Source of the DNA: Leptobrachium leishanense
Taxonomy: Eukaryota; Chordata; Amphibia; Anura; Megophryidae
DNA: 64,000 nt
Direction: 5' to 3'
Assembly: GCA_009667805.1 (NCBI GenBank)
Contig: CM019071.1
Coordinates: 44,144,250-44,208,249, forward strand
Each line of letters opens with the position of its first letter. Within the stretch, counting starts at the first letter, position 1. The notes under the pieces are model-generated. The model was not told the origin of the DNA and did no database searches. It saw only the letters and a list, made by a program, of their open reading frames with translations. This document shows positions 49,628 to 60,844 of this stretch, piece by piece. Position numbers and translations under genes: made by a program.

Positions 49628-49757
49628 AGATTTTGGCAAGTGAAGGTGAAGCTCAGTGCAGTCTGGGAAGATTTCCAATGTGCTCCACCCGCTTTTCCTC
49701 GTCTTACGAATATTGTTTTCATCGAAAATAAATTTAGATTTGGTGCTGGTGTTCACC
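49628..49757 (+). promoter_or_regulatory. Proximal promoter and 5' UTR of CYP2 copy C
   Basis: TTTTGGCAAGTGAAGGTGAA, then GGGAAGATTTCCAATGTGC and TCCACCC match the block upstream of copy B, with about 12 extra bases between the two halves. The distance from the CCACCC end to the ATG is about 70 bases in both genes. A TATA box is not clear (AAAATAAATTTAG at 49724 is too close to the ATG). Confidence 0.6.
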
Positions 49758-49934
49758 ATGGAGGCTGTTTGTGTTGATACTCTGCTTGTTGGGATCATCT
49801 CACTCCTATTCTTCTACATCGTATGGAATTCAATGCGCAGGAATCATAAACTTCCTCCGGGTCCAACTCCCCTTCCACTGATTGGGAACCTGCTCCAGAT
49901 CGAGAGAGGACAACTGGTGAATTCATTCATGAAG
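49758..49934 (+). CDS. CYP2-family cytochrome P450, copy C, exon 1
   Basis: ATG at 49758 starts a 59-codon exon ending AAG|GTGGGG. The protein begins MEAVCVDTLLVGIISLLFF, an ER signal anchor, followed by WNSMRRN and the hinge LPPGPTPLPLIGNLLQ. It is about 88% identical to exon 1 of copy B. Exon 2 is at 62292, after a 12.4-kb intron filled with repeats; exons 3-9 lie right of the window. The enzyme would be an ER monooxygenase as for copy A. Subfamily unknown. Confidence 0.95.
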
Positions 49935-50077
49935 GTGGGGTTTGATAAACAATGTGTTATAACTTTATAATGATAGAAGTGTTTGATGGGTCAAAGCAAT
50001 CTAATGACAGTATGGAATTGAATGGGTTAAACGTATCTAGTGACAGATATGTGTTTCATGATATTCCGTGAGACCAA

Positions 50078-50556
50078 CAGGGTTATCCAAAGAGATCCGA
50101 ATTGCTGGAGAAAGGTACCCGAACGCTGAAAATCAGCCTTTTTATTATCATTCCTTTGATCATGTGTAAATTTCAGACATTTTCGCTCAGTAGTTTCTTT
50201 GCAAACAGCGTTTCACTTTACAAACATTCAAGCAAACTGTTTTGCTAATTTATTCACTGCCTTTGTCTGTGGTGTCGGCTTTTTCTGGAGGGTTCGCTGC
50301 GTGTGATCGGCTCCTGCTCAGGTTTTTCCAGCATCTTCCGCGGTTTAATCCAGATGTTTTCGGCGTGCATTCGCCGGGTTTTCGGCAGGTGTTCAACGGT
50401 TTTTCAGCAGCTTTTCCCTGCACTTTGACAGCCCTGTGGTGCTTGCTGAATACACCGCAGGATCGCCGAAATGGGAAAGCCAATTTGCACTGAATTGAGG
50501 AGAACGAAAAGTCACCGAACGTGCGGTGACTTTTTGAATCTCTTTCAATTACCCTG
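50078..50556. mobile_element. GGGTTATTCAAAG-family DNA element, copy 7
   Basis: The left end CAGGGTTATCCAAAGAGATC and the right end GAATCTCTTTCAATTACCCTG are inverted relative to each other; flanks are CAA and CTA. At 479 bases it is the shortest copy. The open frames at 50242-50493 are the GC-rich subterminal part. Confidence 0.82.
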
Positions 50557-51131
50557 CTAGTGTCAAATAGGGGTTTAATGGGTTAAAGGACCTAATGACA
50601 GCAAGGTATTAATGACTTAAAGGGACCTAAAGGTAGCATAGTCTTATTGTTGTTATTATTATTATTATCATCATCAACATAATTTATAATACCGCCAACA
50701 GTTTCTGCAATGTTTTACAATAATTAAAATGCTTTTCAAAAACAAAAAATAGTAAGAAACTAAGGAATCAGAACAAGAGGTGTCCAGAGCCTGGGTGTGA
50801 GGACCTCACAACTGTGCAGGTTAACAAAGCTCTAAAGATAGAGGTATTTAATGGGTTAAAAGGACATAATGCAAGTGGGGTCATTAATGGGTAAAAGGAC
50901 ATAATGCAAGTGGGGTCATTAATGGGTAAAAGGTCGTTATGCAAGTGAGGTAATTAATGGGTAAAAGGTCGTAATGCAAGTGGGGTCATTAATGGGTAAA
51001 AGGTTGTTATGCAAGTGGGGTCATTAATGGGTAAAAGGTCGTTATGCAAGTGGGGTAATTAATGGGTAAAAGGACATAATGCAAGTGGGGTAATTAATGG
51101 GTGAAAGGACGTAATGCAAGTGGGGTAATTA
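50557..51131. repeat. 35-bp minisatellite in intron 1 of copy C, left part
   Basis: The first part holds loose copies of TTAATGGGTTAAAGGACC, a (TTA)n run at 50641-50680, then from about 50857 regular units of TAATGGGTAAAAGGTCGTTA plus TGCAAGTGGGGTCAT. The array is cut at 51131 by a LINE and resumes at 60845. Confidence 0.93.
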
Positions 51132-51472
51132 GAAACATAGAAAAATGTCGGCAGATAAGAAGAACCTTTCGGCCCATCTAGTCTGCCCAATTACATGGAT
51201 ACTTTACCTGGATTTATCTTTTTGTTTAGGATAGCCTTATGCCTATCCCATGCTGCTTAAATTCAATCACTGTTTTGGCCTCTACCACTTCAACTGGAAG
51301 ACTGTTCATGTATCCACACCCCTCAGTAAAATAATGCTTCCTGATGTTACTTTAAACCTTTGCCCCTGATAATCTAAGACTATGTCCTCTTGTTTTGCTA
51401 TTTTGTTTCTTTAAATATACTCCTTCCTCTACCTTGTGGATTCCCTTTACGTATTTAAATGTTTCTATCATA

Positions 51473-52544
51473 TGTAGCGCTCACTCCCGGAGGAGCCGCT
51501 GAAAATGAACCACGGGTCAGTCTCCCCGCACTAGGGAATAAATATACTCCAACACAGTTGTGAGTTTTTATATTTATATATAGTTTACTAAAATATTTGA
51601 GCAGATGTTGAAACACGGTATTCACAAGTATTATTACAGTATTTTCGTATCCCGGTAAAACGCGTAGCGGAAAAGAAACGAAACACGAGGCTTCGTATTT
51701 CGGAAAATAAAATATTCGCAACCGAACATAAAAGCAATGCAATTTCCCGATAGTTCAGAAAAAGAAAACACGTAGCAAAACCCCGAACATACAATCCCTT
51801 CGTATTACGGCAAACGCGCAACGGAAAAAGAGGAAAAATACATTTCGGAACGTATCTTTATTTTCAACCCCTATTCGATTCCTAAAAGAAAATGAGTCCT
51901 GCACAAGCTAAGTCCCAGGAGGTGAAAGGTGTATATGTGTGTGTGGTACCCGGGTACTGTTCAACTGGCCAGTGAGTTTATTTAAAGAAGTCTTCGACTA
52001 GTCAGTTGGGGCCCTGTGGACTTTAAACAGAAAACAGCAGCTTGACCTTTAATCACAAACAGCCTTGGAGGCCTCTCACCCATCCGACGCAGGCTTTAGG
52101 CTCCGCTGACCCAGGACGTCTCTCCTCCGGATTTTGACTGGGGATACTAGCGGCCGGATCCGTTGTCTCACTTTATGCCGCTTGTCCAGCTCACAGCCTG
52201 CTCTCCGTTCGATTCTGCCGATCTGCAGCAGTGTCTGGGCTCTGGCGAGTCTCCTTCTCCTCAGGCTAGGTGACCCAAACCGGAACAACAGGTCTCCCTC
52301 AGGCTTTTGGGCTAGATTCTCCCGCGATCTCCTCGGTGTGTCTGCTTTCTCCGCTTCCTGGCGCGCTCTGGAACTTTCTCCACGAGGCAGAGGATGTAAG
52401 TGTCCAGTCCCCACCCACTTCCTGTCTTCTTGCAAAGCATGCCGGATTGTAGTCCCAATGTCCAGTATCTGATCGCGATAGTCTCCATCTTGTGGCCAAA
52501 AATAGGTACTGCCACAGCAAGATGATTTTTAACACAGCGCTACA
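51473..52544 (-). repeat. 3' LTR of the gypsy element
   Basis: The 1072-bp LTR is bounded by TGTAGCGCT and AGCGCTACA. Compared with the other LTR it shows scattered single substitutions (for example CTCCCGG versus CTCCCAG at the start) and a few 1-2-base indels. Just inside it, at 52545-52556, CTCTCCCCCTCC is the complement of the polypurine tract that primes plus-strand synthesis. Confidence 0.95.
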
Positions 52545-53850
52545 CTCTCCCCCTCCTAGAACTCTTGGGTCTCTCCAAGGAGGTACAACAATTACATTAC
52601 ATTTCCAACATTTGAATGCAGTTTATATAACATGTACAGGTTCAGCAGCATACATATAGTGAGTTAATAACACTTCCTCAAGTTGACTCATATTTTGGGC
52701 TACCTCAGCTAGCATAGCAGACACTTCGGGCAACCTCCGCACCGTGGTGATGGCCTCTTCAGTGCTATGTCCTGGTGAGTCGTAGGTGAGTCGTTGGGGC
52801 GGTCGAACAGAGCGTTTTGGTTCTGGCTCAATCAGTTCCTCTTCAGGTGGAAGTACTATAGGCGTTGGCTCAATTTTCTCTCTATCACTGGAGCAGACGT
52901 TTCTTCAGAGTATGATCCCTCCAGTGAAGGCATAGAACTGTAATCACCTGAATAAGCTTCCGGAGCTACCGGGATCCCCACAGCCTCAGGGACTTCCAAC
53001 TGAAATTCAAGAGGCTCAGGGATATCAACAGTCTCAGGGACTTCCAACAAGAATTCAGGAGCTTCAGGCCCCAAGTTACTCTCCCACCGTTCAGGGACAA
53101 CGACAACCTCTTCAGGCTCCGGCGAGCGCATCCAATCTAGACAATAACTCTCTTCTTCACTGTCTCTTTCGCTCTCTTCGGCAACCCGGGTCTGTTGAGA
53201 CCGAGTAACAGGAGGCAAACATGGAACAGGCGGATTTGGCCGAGGCAATTCGTCCCCAACTGGCATCCTTACAGCCTCTCTCAAAGGTAACAAATGATTT
53301 CGGTGCCAGTTCTTAGAGGCCCAGCCTTCCATCCGGGCGAATCTGATACACTGGTAAACCCGGCAGTTGTTTGCAGACAATGTAAACCTGGGAACTCCAC
53401 CTATCCGCCAACTTGTGTCTCGCAGCAGCACCCAAGTTCTTCAATAGAACCCTATCACCGGGTTGTAGATCTTGTATTCGAACTTTCAGGTCATAGTTCC
53501 TTTTGTTTCTTTGCTCCCTGTTTCCGAGGTCAAACGGGCCTGTTCAAACGCAGAAGCCAGATTCTTTCGAAGTCTATCCACGTAGTTTCTATGGGAAGCT
53601 ACTGATGTCTGGTCTAGGGATAACCCAAATGCCAAATCAACCGGCAGTCGAGCCTCCTTCCGAACATAAGACGGTACGGTGAATATCCAGTTGCATCGCT
53701 CTCCGTACTGTTATATGCATGCACCAGAGTAGCTATGTGACGACTCCACTCTGCTTCTCCACATTCGACAAGGTCCCCAACATGTTTAGCAGTGTGCGAT
53801 TAAACCTTTCAGGCTGAGCATCACCTTGAGGGTGATATGGTGTGGTTCGG
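52545..53850 (-). pseudogene. Gypsy pol 3' part: integrase end and acidic tail
   Basis: The frame at 52856-53431 (191 codons) begins in the integrase C-terminal region and runs into a tail rich in proline, glutamate and serine with repeated LEVPE-type phrases. The piece before it (53432-53850) is coding-like in other frames, so several frame breaks occur. There is no transmembrane segment or other sign of an env gene. Confidence 0.7.
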
Positions 53851-53872
53851 GTCTTTTGGATTCCCAACAGCT

Positions 53873-54435
53873 CTAACAACTGCCCCACCAGTCTGCTTTC
53901 AAAGTCTCTACCCTGATCAGAGTGTATCCCCTTGGCAGTCCGTAGTGAACAAAGAACTTTTCCATCAACACCTTGGCTACAGTCGGAGCGCGTTGATCTT
54001 TCGTGGAAAAAGCTTGGGCGTAACGAGTGAAATGATCAGTCACTATTAGAATGTTCCCTTGCCCACTAGCATCCGGCTCTAAGCACAAGAAGTCAATGCA
54101 CACCAAATCCATGGGTCCCTGGCTCTGCAGATGGCTCATTGGAGCAGTTCGGGTCGGTAGAGTCTTTCTCTGAATACACCTCAGACAGGAATGACAATAG
54201 CTTTCTACTTCAGCCCTCATACAAGGCCAATAGAACCTATCTCGCACCAGCTTAAAGTTCTCTCTGCACCCAAATGTCCATGCTCATCATGTAGTGATCG
54301 CAGCACACTCTCCCTATGTTTAGTAGGGAGGAATAACTGTTGAATCTCTTCAGAGTTGGTTGAGGGCCCCTTCGGTAGACCACCCCATCCAACATCTTTA
54401 ACCGCTCCACTCTTTGTAGACCAATCTGGCTCCAC
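53873..54435 (-). pseudogene. Gypsy integrase, zinc finger and catalytic core, frameshifted
   Basis: 54217-54435 has the HHCC zinc finger start (HDEHGHLG), and 53873-54247 continues with CHSCLRCIQRK, IDFLCLEP and VTDHFTRYAQAF, the first two catalytic aspartates. The frame changes between them near the AAG/CTT run at 54250. After GLPRGY the frame is lost again before the catalytic glutamate. Confidence 0.88.
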
Positions 54436-55856
54436 TCGGGGAGTTGGTTAACAAAATCTCTCGCTGGTTTGCAGAACAGGGCCTTTATGGTCAAGGCAAT
54501 TAAAGGGTCTCTGGCCTGATCTGCTTTCAGGTCCTTTCTCGAAAAGGTAGGTAAACTTTCATCCCTTAACTGCGTAGGGTTACAGTAGAACTCAGGAACA
54601 GCCGCAGCCATAACTCCTATGGCCTCTGCTTCAATCCCTCCTTTGACCCGGCGCTCTGTTCCTTGACACAAAGCTTGCACCCCGTCTGGAGTCAACTGAG
54701 TCCATTCTGTAGTGTAGGGTCTTCTCGATAACGCATCAGCATCTCGATTATTCACCCCAGGGCGATACTTCAGGCTGAACCGAAACCCTGACAGAGCAGC
54801 CAACCACCGATGTCCCGTTGCGTCCAGTTTTGCGGTAGTAAGGATGTAGGTAAGAGGATTGTTATCCGTCTTGATCACGAACTCAGCTCCATACACATAG
54901 TCTTTCAACTTGTCCACCACTGCCCACTTCAAGGCTAGGAACTCCAGCTTGTGAGTAGGATAGTTCTTCTCCGAAGGCGCAAGGCTCCGGCTCACGTACG
55001 CCACAGGCCTCAGCAACCCACCATACTCCTGATATAGGACTCCTCCCAGACCTTCTCGGCTGGCATCCACATGTAGTTCATGCGGCTTGTGAGGGTCCGC
55101 ATAAGCCAAAACAGGAGCTCGGGTCAGGCTCTCTTTCAGCTTTACGAAAGCTCCTTCACATTGACTGGTCCATTCACCTTGTATAGACTCTCGAGCTTTC
55201 CTTGGCCCCGGAGCTGACGGGTTTTTGTCAGAGACCTTACAGCCTTCTTCTGTGGTTTCCTTCTGCAGGAGTTTGTTCAGTGGTTGGGCTATTTTCGCGA
55301 ATCCTCCCACAAATCTTCGATAGTATGAACAGAATCCCAAGAAAGATCTAAGCTCAGTGACGTTTCGGGGTCTAGCTACGGCCTCCAACTTCCGAGGGTC
55401 TGTTGAAACACCTTCCGCTGAGACCACATGTCCCAGATACGTAACAGATGGTAGGCAGAATTGGCATTTCTCCAGAGACAGTTTCAGCCCCTCTTCATGG
55501 AGCCTCTTCAAGACCTTCTCCAAACGTTGCTCATGTTCTTCCAGAGTCTTCCCAAACACAATTATGTCATCCAGGTACACTAATACTTCGATTAGATTCA
55601 TATCCCCGACTGTCTTCTCCATCAACCGTTGGAACGTAGCTGGAGCCCCCGTAAGGCCTTGAAGCATCCTGTTGAATTCAAAGAACCCCAGTGGACAGAT
55701 GAACGCAGTTTTCTCCTTGTCTTCAGGATGCATTGGTATCTGGTGATACCCACTTCGCAGGTCTAGTACACTAAACCACTTTGCTCCAGACAAACACTGT
55801 AGGGCATCTTCAATCCGAGGAGTGGCATACTGATCGGGGATGGTTCTCCGGTTCAA
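54252..55856 (-). pseudogene. Gypsy reverse transcriptase and RNase H
   Basis: This 534-codon frame is the longest coding segment of the window outside satellites. It holds LDLRSGYHQIPM at residues 31-42, TGAPATFQRLM near 69-79, the catalytic YLDD at 94-97 and CQFCLPSVTYLGH further on. RNase H follows with LHVDASREGLGG (about 265), the IKTDNNPLTY block (about 335) and DADALSRR (about 375). After it come linker residues and the integrase zinc finger. The enzyme would copy the element's RNA within capsids. Its fingers part lies in the next frame upstream. Confidence 0.95.
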
Positions 55857-55867
55857 TGTGCGATAGT

Positions 55868-56702
55868 CTATGCATAAGCGGACAGAACCATTTTTTTCCG
55901 GACCAACACTATAGGAGATGCATACGGGCTCCTGGACTCTTGAATCACCTTGGTTCTCTGTAACTCGTTCAGCTGCTCTCGCAGATCATCTAAGTCTCCT
56001 AGCGGAACTCGCCTTGATCTTTCGCGAAACGGCTTGTCTTCTTGTAATCGAATGCGGTGTTCAGTACTCTTAGCTAGGCCCACATCGAACTCATCTTTTG
56101 AAAACAATTCCTTCCACTTTAGAACTTGAGACTGAAGACGTTTCTTCCATTCAGGTGAAATAGGAGCGTCCTTGGGGTAGAATCTTTCATCTGGAATCTC
56201 TTTACCCTCTCCCCCTCCTGAATCGGTAGAGAGGGGTGTAGCAGACTCTACTTGCCCAATAGGCATTCGTGCTTTAAGGACTACTGGAAAATCCGTCACG
56301 TTGCACACACTGACCGAGACTCTTCCTCGTGTTCTCTTCAGAGCTTTGGTGGAGATTATTTCAGGAATTACTTTCGACTCCGGTTTCACTCCCATGATCA
56401 AAATCGGTTCCCAGCACCACATAGGGGCCTGGTTGCGATCCATTCAACTTGACTGAAGCCCGGAAACTCGCTACTTCTCCTGCTTGCAGAACCTTCTCTG
56501 TTCCACCCAGTCTCCACAGTCTTCCCACCTCGGCAGGTGCCTTTCGTTCTTCGCCCATCCTCTGATAGACCGGACGTAACATTGGGTGTACTCCTTGAGT
56601 TGAACCTTCTTCCAACACGATAGGCGTCAGGAGACGCCGCACTAGGTCAGTATTCGTCCCACTATCAGGGAGCTTCTGTTCGCACCCGAGGGTCGAGGAC
56701 AC
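55868..56702 (-). pseudogene. Gypsy pol: protease end and reverse transcriptase fingers
   Basis: 56361-56702 and 55868-56443 are two overlapping frames. The second has WKELFSKDEFDVGLAKSTEH and YASPIVLVRKK, the start of the reverse transcriptase. The frame breaks at a T7 run at 55891-55897, directly before the conserved region that continues in the next frame. Confidence 0.88.
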
Positions 56703-57714
56703 ACAATAGCCAATGCATCACAACCCCAGACTGCCCGATGACTTCAGATCCGATCTCCAACTTCACTTGCAGGTACCCGTCATAAGGGAGTTTCTCAGTG
56801 CCGATACCCCATATTTCCAAATCCTTCAATTCTTGCAAAGGAATGTGCTTTAAGTGTTTCTCGTAGAAGTCTCTGTAGATCAATGTCACTTGAGCCCCTG
56901 AATCCAACAGGGCTTTGGTGTAGACTCCTTCCACTTGGATTGGCACAATAGGAGAAGGACCTATCAGTTGGTCGGGAAACTTGGTGGCGGTATCCGGACA
57001 CTTAGACCCAGTTTGTTGTACCCTGGCCTTTTTCTTGGCCCGTGCAGGTTTTGGGTGTGCATTGCTTCCCCATGACGTAGACCCGGATGCTAAGGGAGTG
57101 ACTCTTTCAGTCCTGGCAGGCTCTACAGTCGGCTCGGCTTTGGGCCTTTTCGCCCTCTTAACCTTGGCTTGATTTCTGGAGCGAGGTTCAACCCTCGGGC
57201 ACTCAGGTTGCTCCTTCACTGGTGCCCTCTGGCGTTCCCGCCGGTGAGGTAGATAACAGTCCCTCCAGAGCTTCCAACAGTCCCTGGACTCTATCCTTCT
57301 CAGGCTTTCGGCCTTTGCACTGTGCGCGGAAATGGCCCATTTCTCCACCCCGAAACATCTCTTCTTAGAGAGCGGAGACGTAGTTGCTTGTTGATATTTG
57401 GTTAAAGGATTTGGACCAGACGCCACAGCAACTCCCGTCGTCTGCATACCTGTGAGGAATTTCTGCATTTCTGCCTGCATCTCTGTCACCTTCATCAATA
57501 CCTGGCACAGTTCCGCATGCGCTTGCTGCAATTCAACTTGAGCTTCCTGAACCTTCTTGACGGTCTTAGACAATTCACCCCGTTCAGGGAGGTTCGACTC
57601 TTTGGCAGCCTTCTCTGTTGATTTAAAAACAACTAGATGTTCTTGTTCGTCCTCGTCAGATCCATAGGTATCTAGAGAGTCGCTTTCAGGTTGCAGGCCG
57701 TCGTTATGTCTCAC
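56665..57714 (-). pseudogene. Gypsy gag end, zinc knuckle and protease
   Basis: The 349-codon frame has a coiled-coil-like helix (VELQQAHAELCQVLMKV) near residues 55-75, a basic proline-rich part and the protease signature ALLDSGAQVTLIYRDF near residue 270. Around 57310-57365 another frame carries GEMGHFRAQC, the end of a CCHC zinc knuckle whose second cysteine position reads glycine. So at least one frame break lies in front of the protease. Confidence 0.88.
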
Positions 57715-57749
57715 AGGTTGTGCATAAGCCCTTCCCCCCGCCTGAAAGA

Positions 57750-58701
57750 TTTCTCTTCTAGTAAAGCCTCTTCCTCTCGTACAACTCGGATCAGTTCCAG
57801 GTACTTTAACTCTTGGGTACCTGCTCTGCTTCTCAGATGCATCATCACTGGATCTAGAGGTTGAGAGCCCCTCAGGATCTGTTTTTTCGGATCTTATCTA
57901 CTTCGGCCGGTTCGGCCCCTTTCTTCAGGAGTATCTGGTGTAGAATCTTATCCAGGCGCCTCATGTACTCGGTCATCCTTTCACCTCTTCTCTGATAGGT
58001 GTGTTCGTACTGATATACCAATTCGGCCGCCTTTTCAGTTCGCCCAAAAACTTCTTCAAGAACGTTTAAATAATCCAAAGCAGTACAATCTTTTCTACTC
58101 AGTTTTAGGTTTCTCACCGCTTCTGACGCAGGTCCCTTTAAGCTCTCGGTGATCCTTTGCTTTTTCTGGGCCTCAGGGACATCCCACTCATCCAGAGCCT
58201 GCATCGCCTGTTCCACCCATTCTTCAAAGGTTTCTTCTCCCGCCGGAGTTGGTACGTTTCCTGTAAAATTTCTTAACCGTCGATAACCAAGTTAGTGTGA
58301 GGAGGGCTTGTTTTCTGACATTTAGCCAGTAGATCTCCAATAGCCACGATAAATTCAGGCCCTATCATGGCCAACGGACTAGGCGCGGAACACTTGCGGA
58401 TTCGCCACGTGGTGTACTTGGCTTAATTAGTTGGACTTCCACCTCTTCGGCCAGTTTCACGCTCGTGCCCTGAAAACATGGCGGAACACCCTTTCTCCAT
58501 TCGAGAAGAACATACATGTGAGAAGTATCTGTTTTTTTTTTCAATGTCCAGTATTAACCCCCGATGATCTGGTGCTAGCGTGGCCACGGCCTGGCGAATC
58601 TGATCTTCAGCCCAAGTGTCTGCTGGAATATCCATAACTATACAACATTCTGACTGACTACTGTGCTCCCCACACCACTCGGCAATAGTGTCTGGATCCA
58701 T
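57750..58701 (-). pseudogene. Gypsy gag with PNMA-like domains, frameshifted
   Basis: An ATG at 58701 opens a frame starting MDPDTIAEWCGEHSSQS, then CCIVMDIPADTWAEDQI; the WC motif and the following strand-helix pattern resemble the RRM-like N-terminus of PNMA proteins. The frame shifts at the T10 run 58532-58541. A second part (57872-58270) has EEWVEQAMQALDEWDVPE, ITESLKGPASEAVRNLKL and VFGRTEKAAEL, like the PNMA capsid domain. PNMA genes are known to descend from a gypsy gag, so this element is from that branch. It would form the capsid. Confidence 0.85.
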
Positions 58702-58734
58702 ATTTAACCCTTTAGATGCGGTTTTTCCAGAGAC

Positions 58735-58755
58735 TGGACCCCGGACGAGCCCCCA
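58735..58755 (-). promoter_or_regulatory. Gypsy primer-binding site, tRNA-Pro type
   Basis: Two bases inside the 5' LTR, the reverse strand reads TGGGGGCTCGTCCGGGG, which equals the 3' end complement of tRNA-Pro over at least 16 bases. The position and sequence are as expected for minus-strand priming. Confidence 0.88.
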
Positions 58756-58757
58756 CG

Positions 58758-59834
58758 TGTAGCGCTCACTCCCAGAGGAGCCGCTGAAAATGAACCACGG
58801 GTCAGTCTCCCCACACTAGGGAATAAATATACTCCAACACAGTTGTGAGTTTTTATATTTATATAGTTTACTAAAATATTTGAGCAGATGTTGAAACACG
58901 GTATTCACAAGTATTATTACAGTATTTTCGTATCCCGGTAAAACGCGTAGCGGAAAAGAAACAAAACACGAGGCTTCATATTTCGGAAAATAAAATATTC
59001 GCAACCGAACATAAAAGCAATGCAATTTCCCGATAGTTCAGAAAAAGAAAACACGTAGCAAAACCCCGAACATACAATCCCTTCGTATTACGGCAAACGT
59101 GCAACGGAAAAAGAGGAAAAATACATATTCGGAACGTATCTTTATTTTCAACCCCTATTCCGATTCCTAAAAGAAAATGAGTCCTGCACAAGCTAAGTCC
59201 CAGGAGGTGAAAGGTGTATATGTGTGTGTGGTACCCGGGTACTGTTCAACTGGCCAGTGAGTTTATTTAAAGAAAGTCTTCGACTAGTCAGTTGGGGCCC
59301 TGTGGACTTTAAACAGAAAACAGCAGCTTGACCTTTAATCACAAACAGCCTTGGAGGCCTCTCACCCATCCGACGCAGGCTTTAGGCTCCGCTGACCCAG
59401 GACGTCTCTCCTCCGGATTTTGACTGGGGATACTAGCGGCCGGATCCGTTGTCTCACTTTATGCCGCTTGTCCAGCTCACCGCCTGCTCTCTGTTCGATT
59501 CCGCCGGTCTGCAGCAGTGTCTGGGCTCTGGCGAGTCTCCTTCTCCTCAGGCTAGGTGACCCAAACCGGAACAACAGGTCTCCCTCAGGCTTTTGGGCCT
59601 AGATTCTCCCGCGATCTCCTCGGTGCGTCTGCTTTCTCCGCTTCCCTGGCGCACTCTGGAACTTTCTCCACGAGGCAGAGGATGTAAGTGTCCAGTCCCC
59701 ACCCACTTCCTGTCTTCTTGCAAAGCATGCCGGGCATTGTAGTCCCAATGTCCAGTATCTGATCGCGATAGTCTCCATCTTGTGGCCAAAAATAGGTACT
59801 GCCACAGCAAGATGATTTTTAACACAGCGCTACA
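58758..59834 (-). repeat. 5' LTR of the gypsy element
   Basis: The 1077-bp LTR is five bases longer than its partner because of small indels. On the reverse strand it would carry the promoter. The open frames in it are shared by both LTRs and do not look coding. Confidence 0.95.
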
Positions 59835-60843
59835 CTTATCTCCTCTGTCTCGTCTTTTTTCCAAGCTGTACATGTTAAGATCATTAAGCCTTTCTTGGTA
59901 ACTTTTCTCCTTCAAGCCGTACACCATTTTAGTAGCCCTTCTCTGAACTCTCTCTAAGATGTCTATATCCTTCTGGAGATACGGTCTCCAGTACTGCACA
60001 CAGTACTCCAAGTGAGGTCTCACCAGTGCTCTGTACAGTGGCATGAGCACTTCCCTTTTCCTACTGCTAATACCTCTCCCTACACAACCAAGCATTCTGC
60101 TAGCATTTCTTGCTGCTCTATTACATTGACTACTTACCCTTAGATCCTCTGAAATAATAACCCCTAAATCCCTTCCTCAGATATTGAGGTTAGGACTGTA
60201 TCAAATATTCTATATTCAGCCCTTGGGTTTTTACGTCCCAGGTGCATTATCTTGCACTTATCCACATTAAAACTCAATTGCCACAACTCCGACCATTTTT
60301 TTAGTTTACCTAAATCATTTGTCATTTGGCTGATCCCTCCAGGAACGTCAACCCTGTTGCAAATTTTTGTGTCATCAGCAAAAAGACATACTTTTCCATT
60401 AATACCTTCTGCAATATCACTAATAAAAATATTAAAGAGAATGGGTCCAAGTACTGACCCCTGAGGTACCCCACTGGTAACAAGACCTTGCGCCGAATAA
60501 ACTCCATTTACCACAACCCTCTGTTGTCTGTCACTCAGCCACTGCCTAATCCATTCAACAATATTGGAATCCAAGCTGAAAGATTGCAATTTATTGATAA
60601 GCCTTCGATTCGGAACAGTATCAAAAGCCTTACTGAAATCTAAATAAGCAATGTCTACTGCACCACCTGTGTCTATTATTTTTGTTACCCAATCAAAAAA
60701 ATCAATAAGATTAGTTTGGCATGATCTCCCTGAGGTAAACCCATGTTGTTTCTGATCCTGTAATCTATGTGTTTTTAGATGTTCAACAATCCTTTCCTTT
60801 AACATGGTTTCCATTAATTTCCCCACTACTGACGTAAGACTAA
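59835..60843 (-). pseudogene. LINE reverse transcriptase, C-terminal half
   Basis: 60164-60826 reads YLDFSKAFDTVPNRRLINKL, later SGVPQGSVLGPILFNIFI and LFADDTKI, the fingers-palm region with catalytic FADD. 59835-60095 continues with VRPHLEYCVQYWRP, LERVQRRATKMVYGL and ends LEKRRDRGDK, where the gypsy LTR interrupts. The motifs place it in the CR1/L2/Rex1 group. A frame break lies between the two parts near 60100-60165. The endonuclease half is missing because of 5' truncation. Confidence 0.92.
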
Positions 60844-60844
60844 A

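Larger units (their letters stand above)
51473..59834 (-). mobile_element. Ty3/gypsy LTR retrotransposon, complete in structure, 8.36 kb
   Basis: The LTRs at 51473-52544 and 58758-59834 are almost identical and both run TGTAGCGCT...AGCGCTACA. Flanks CATA (51469-51472) and CTTA (59835-59838) fit a 4-bp target duplication with one change. On the reverse strand the order is 5' LTR, tRNA-Pro-type primer site, gag, protease, reverse transcriptase, RNase H, integrase, a purine tract and 3' LTR, the gypsy order. All frames are interrupted, so it is not autonomous as read. High LTR identity means recent insertion. Confidence 0.96.
51132..60843 (-). mobile_element. 5'-truncated LINE of the CR1/L2/Rex1 group, split by a gypsy element
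   Basis: The LINE is read on the reverse strand: its coding 5' side starts at about 60843 and its 3' end lies at 51132, where the reverse of AGAAACATAGAAAAATGTCG forms the tail. LINE sequence covers 59835-60843 and 51132-51472; the gypsy element with its LTRs takes the rest. The insertion lies inside the 35-bp minisatellite, with TAATT/ATTAATG at both sides as the possible target duplication. Confidence 0.88.

Noticed and set aside
52076..52535. Frames in the LTRs, repeated at 59362-59805
   Set aside because: They are present in both LTRs and lack features of a known accessory protein; they are most likely non-coding LTR sequence.
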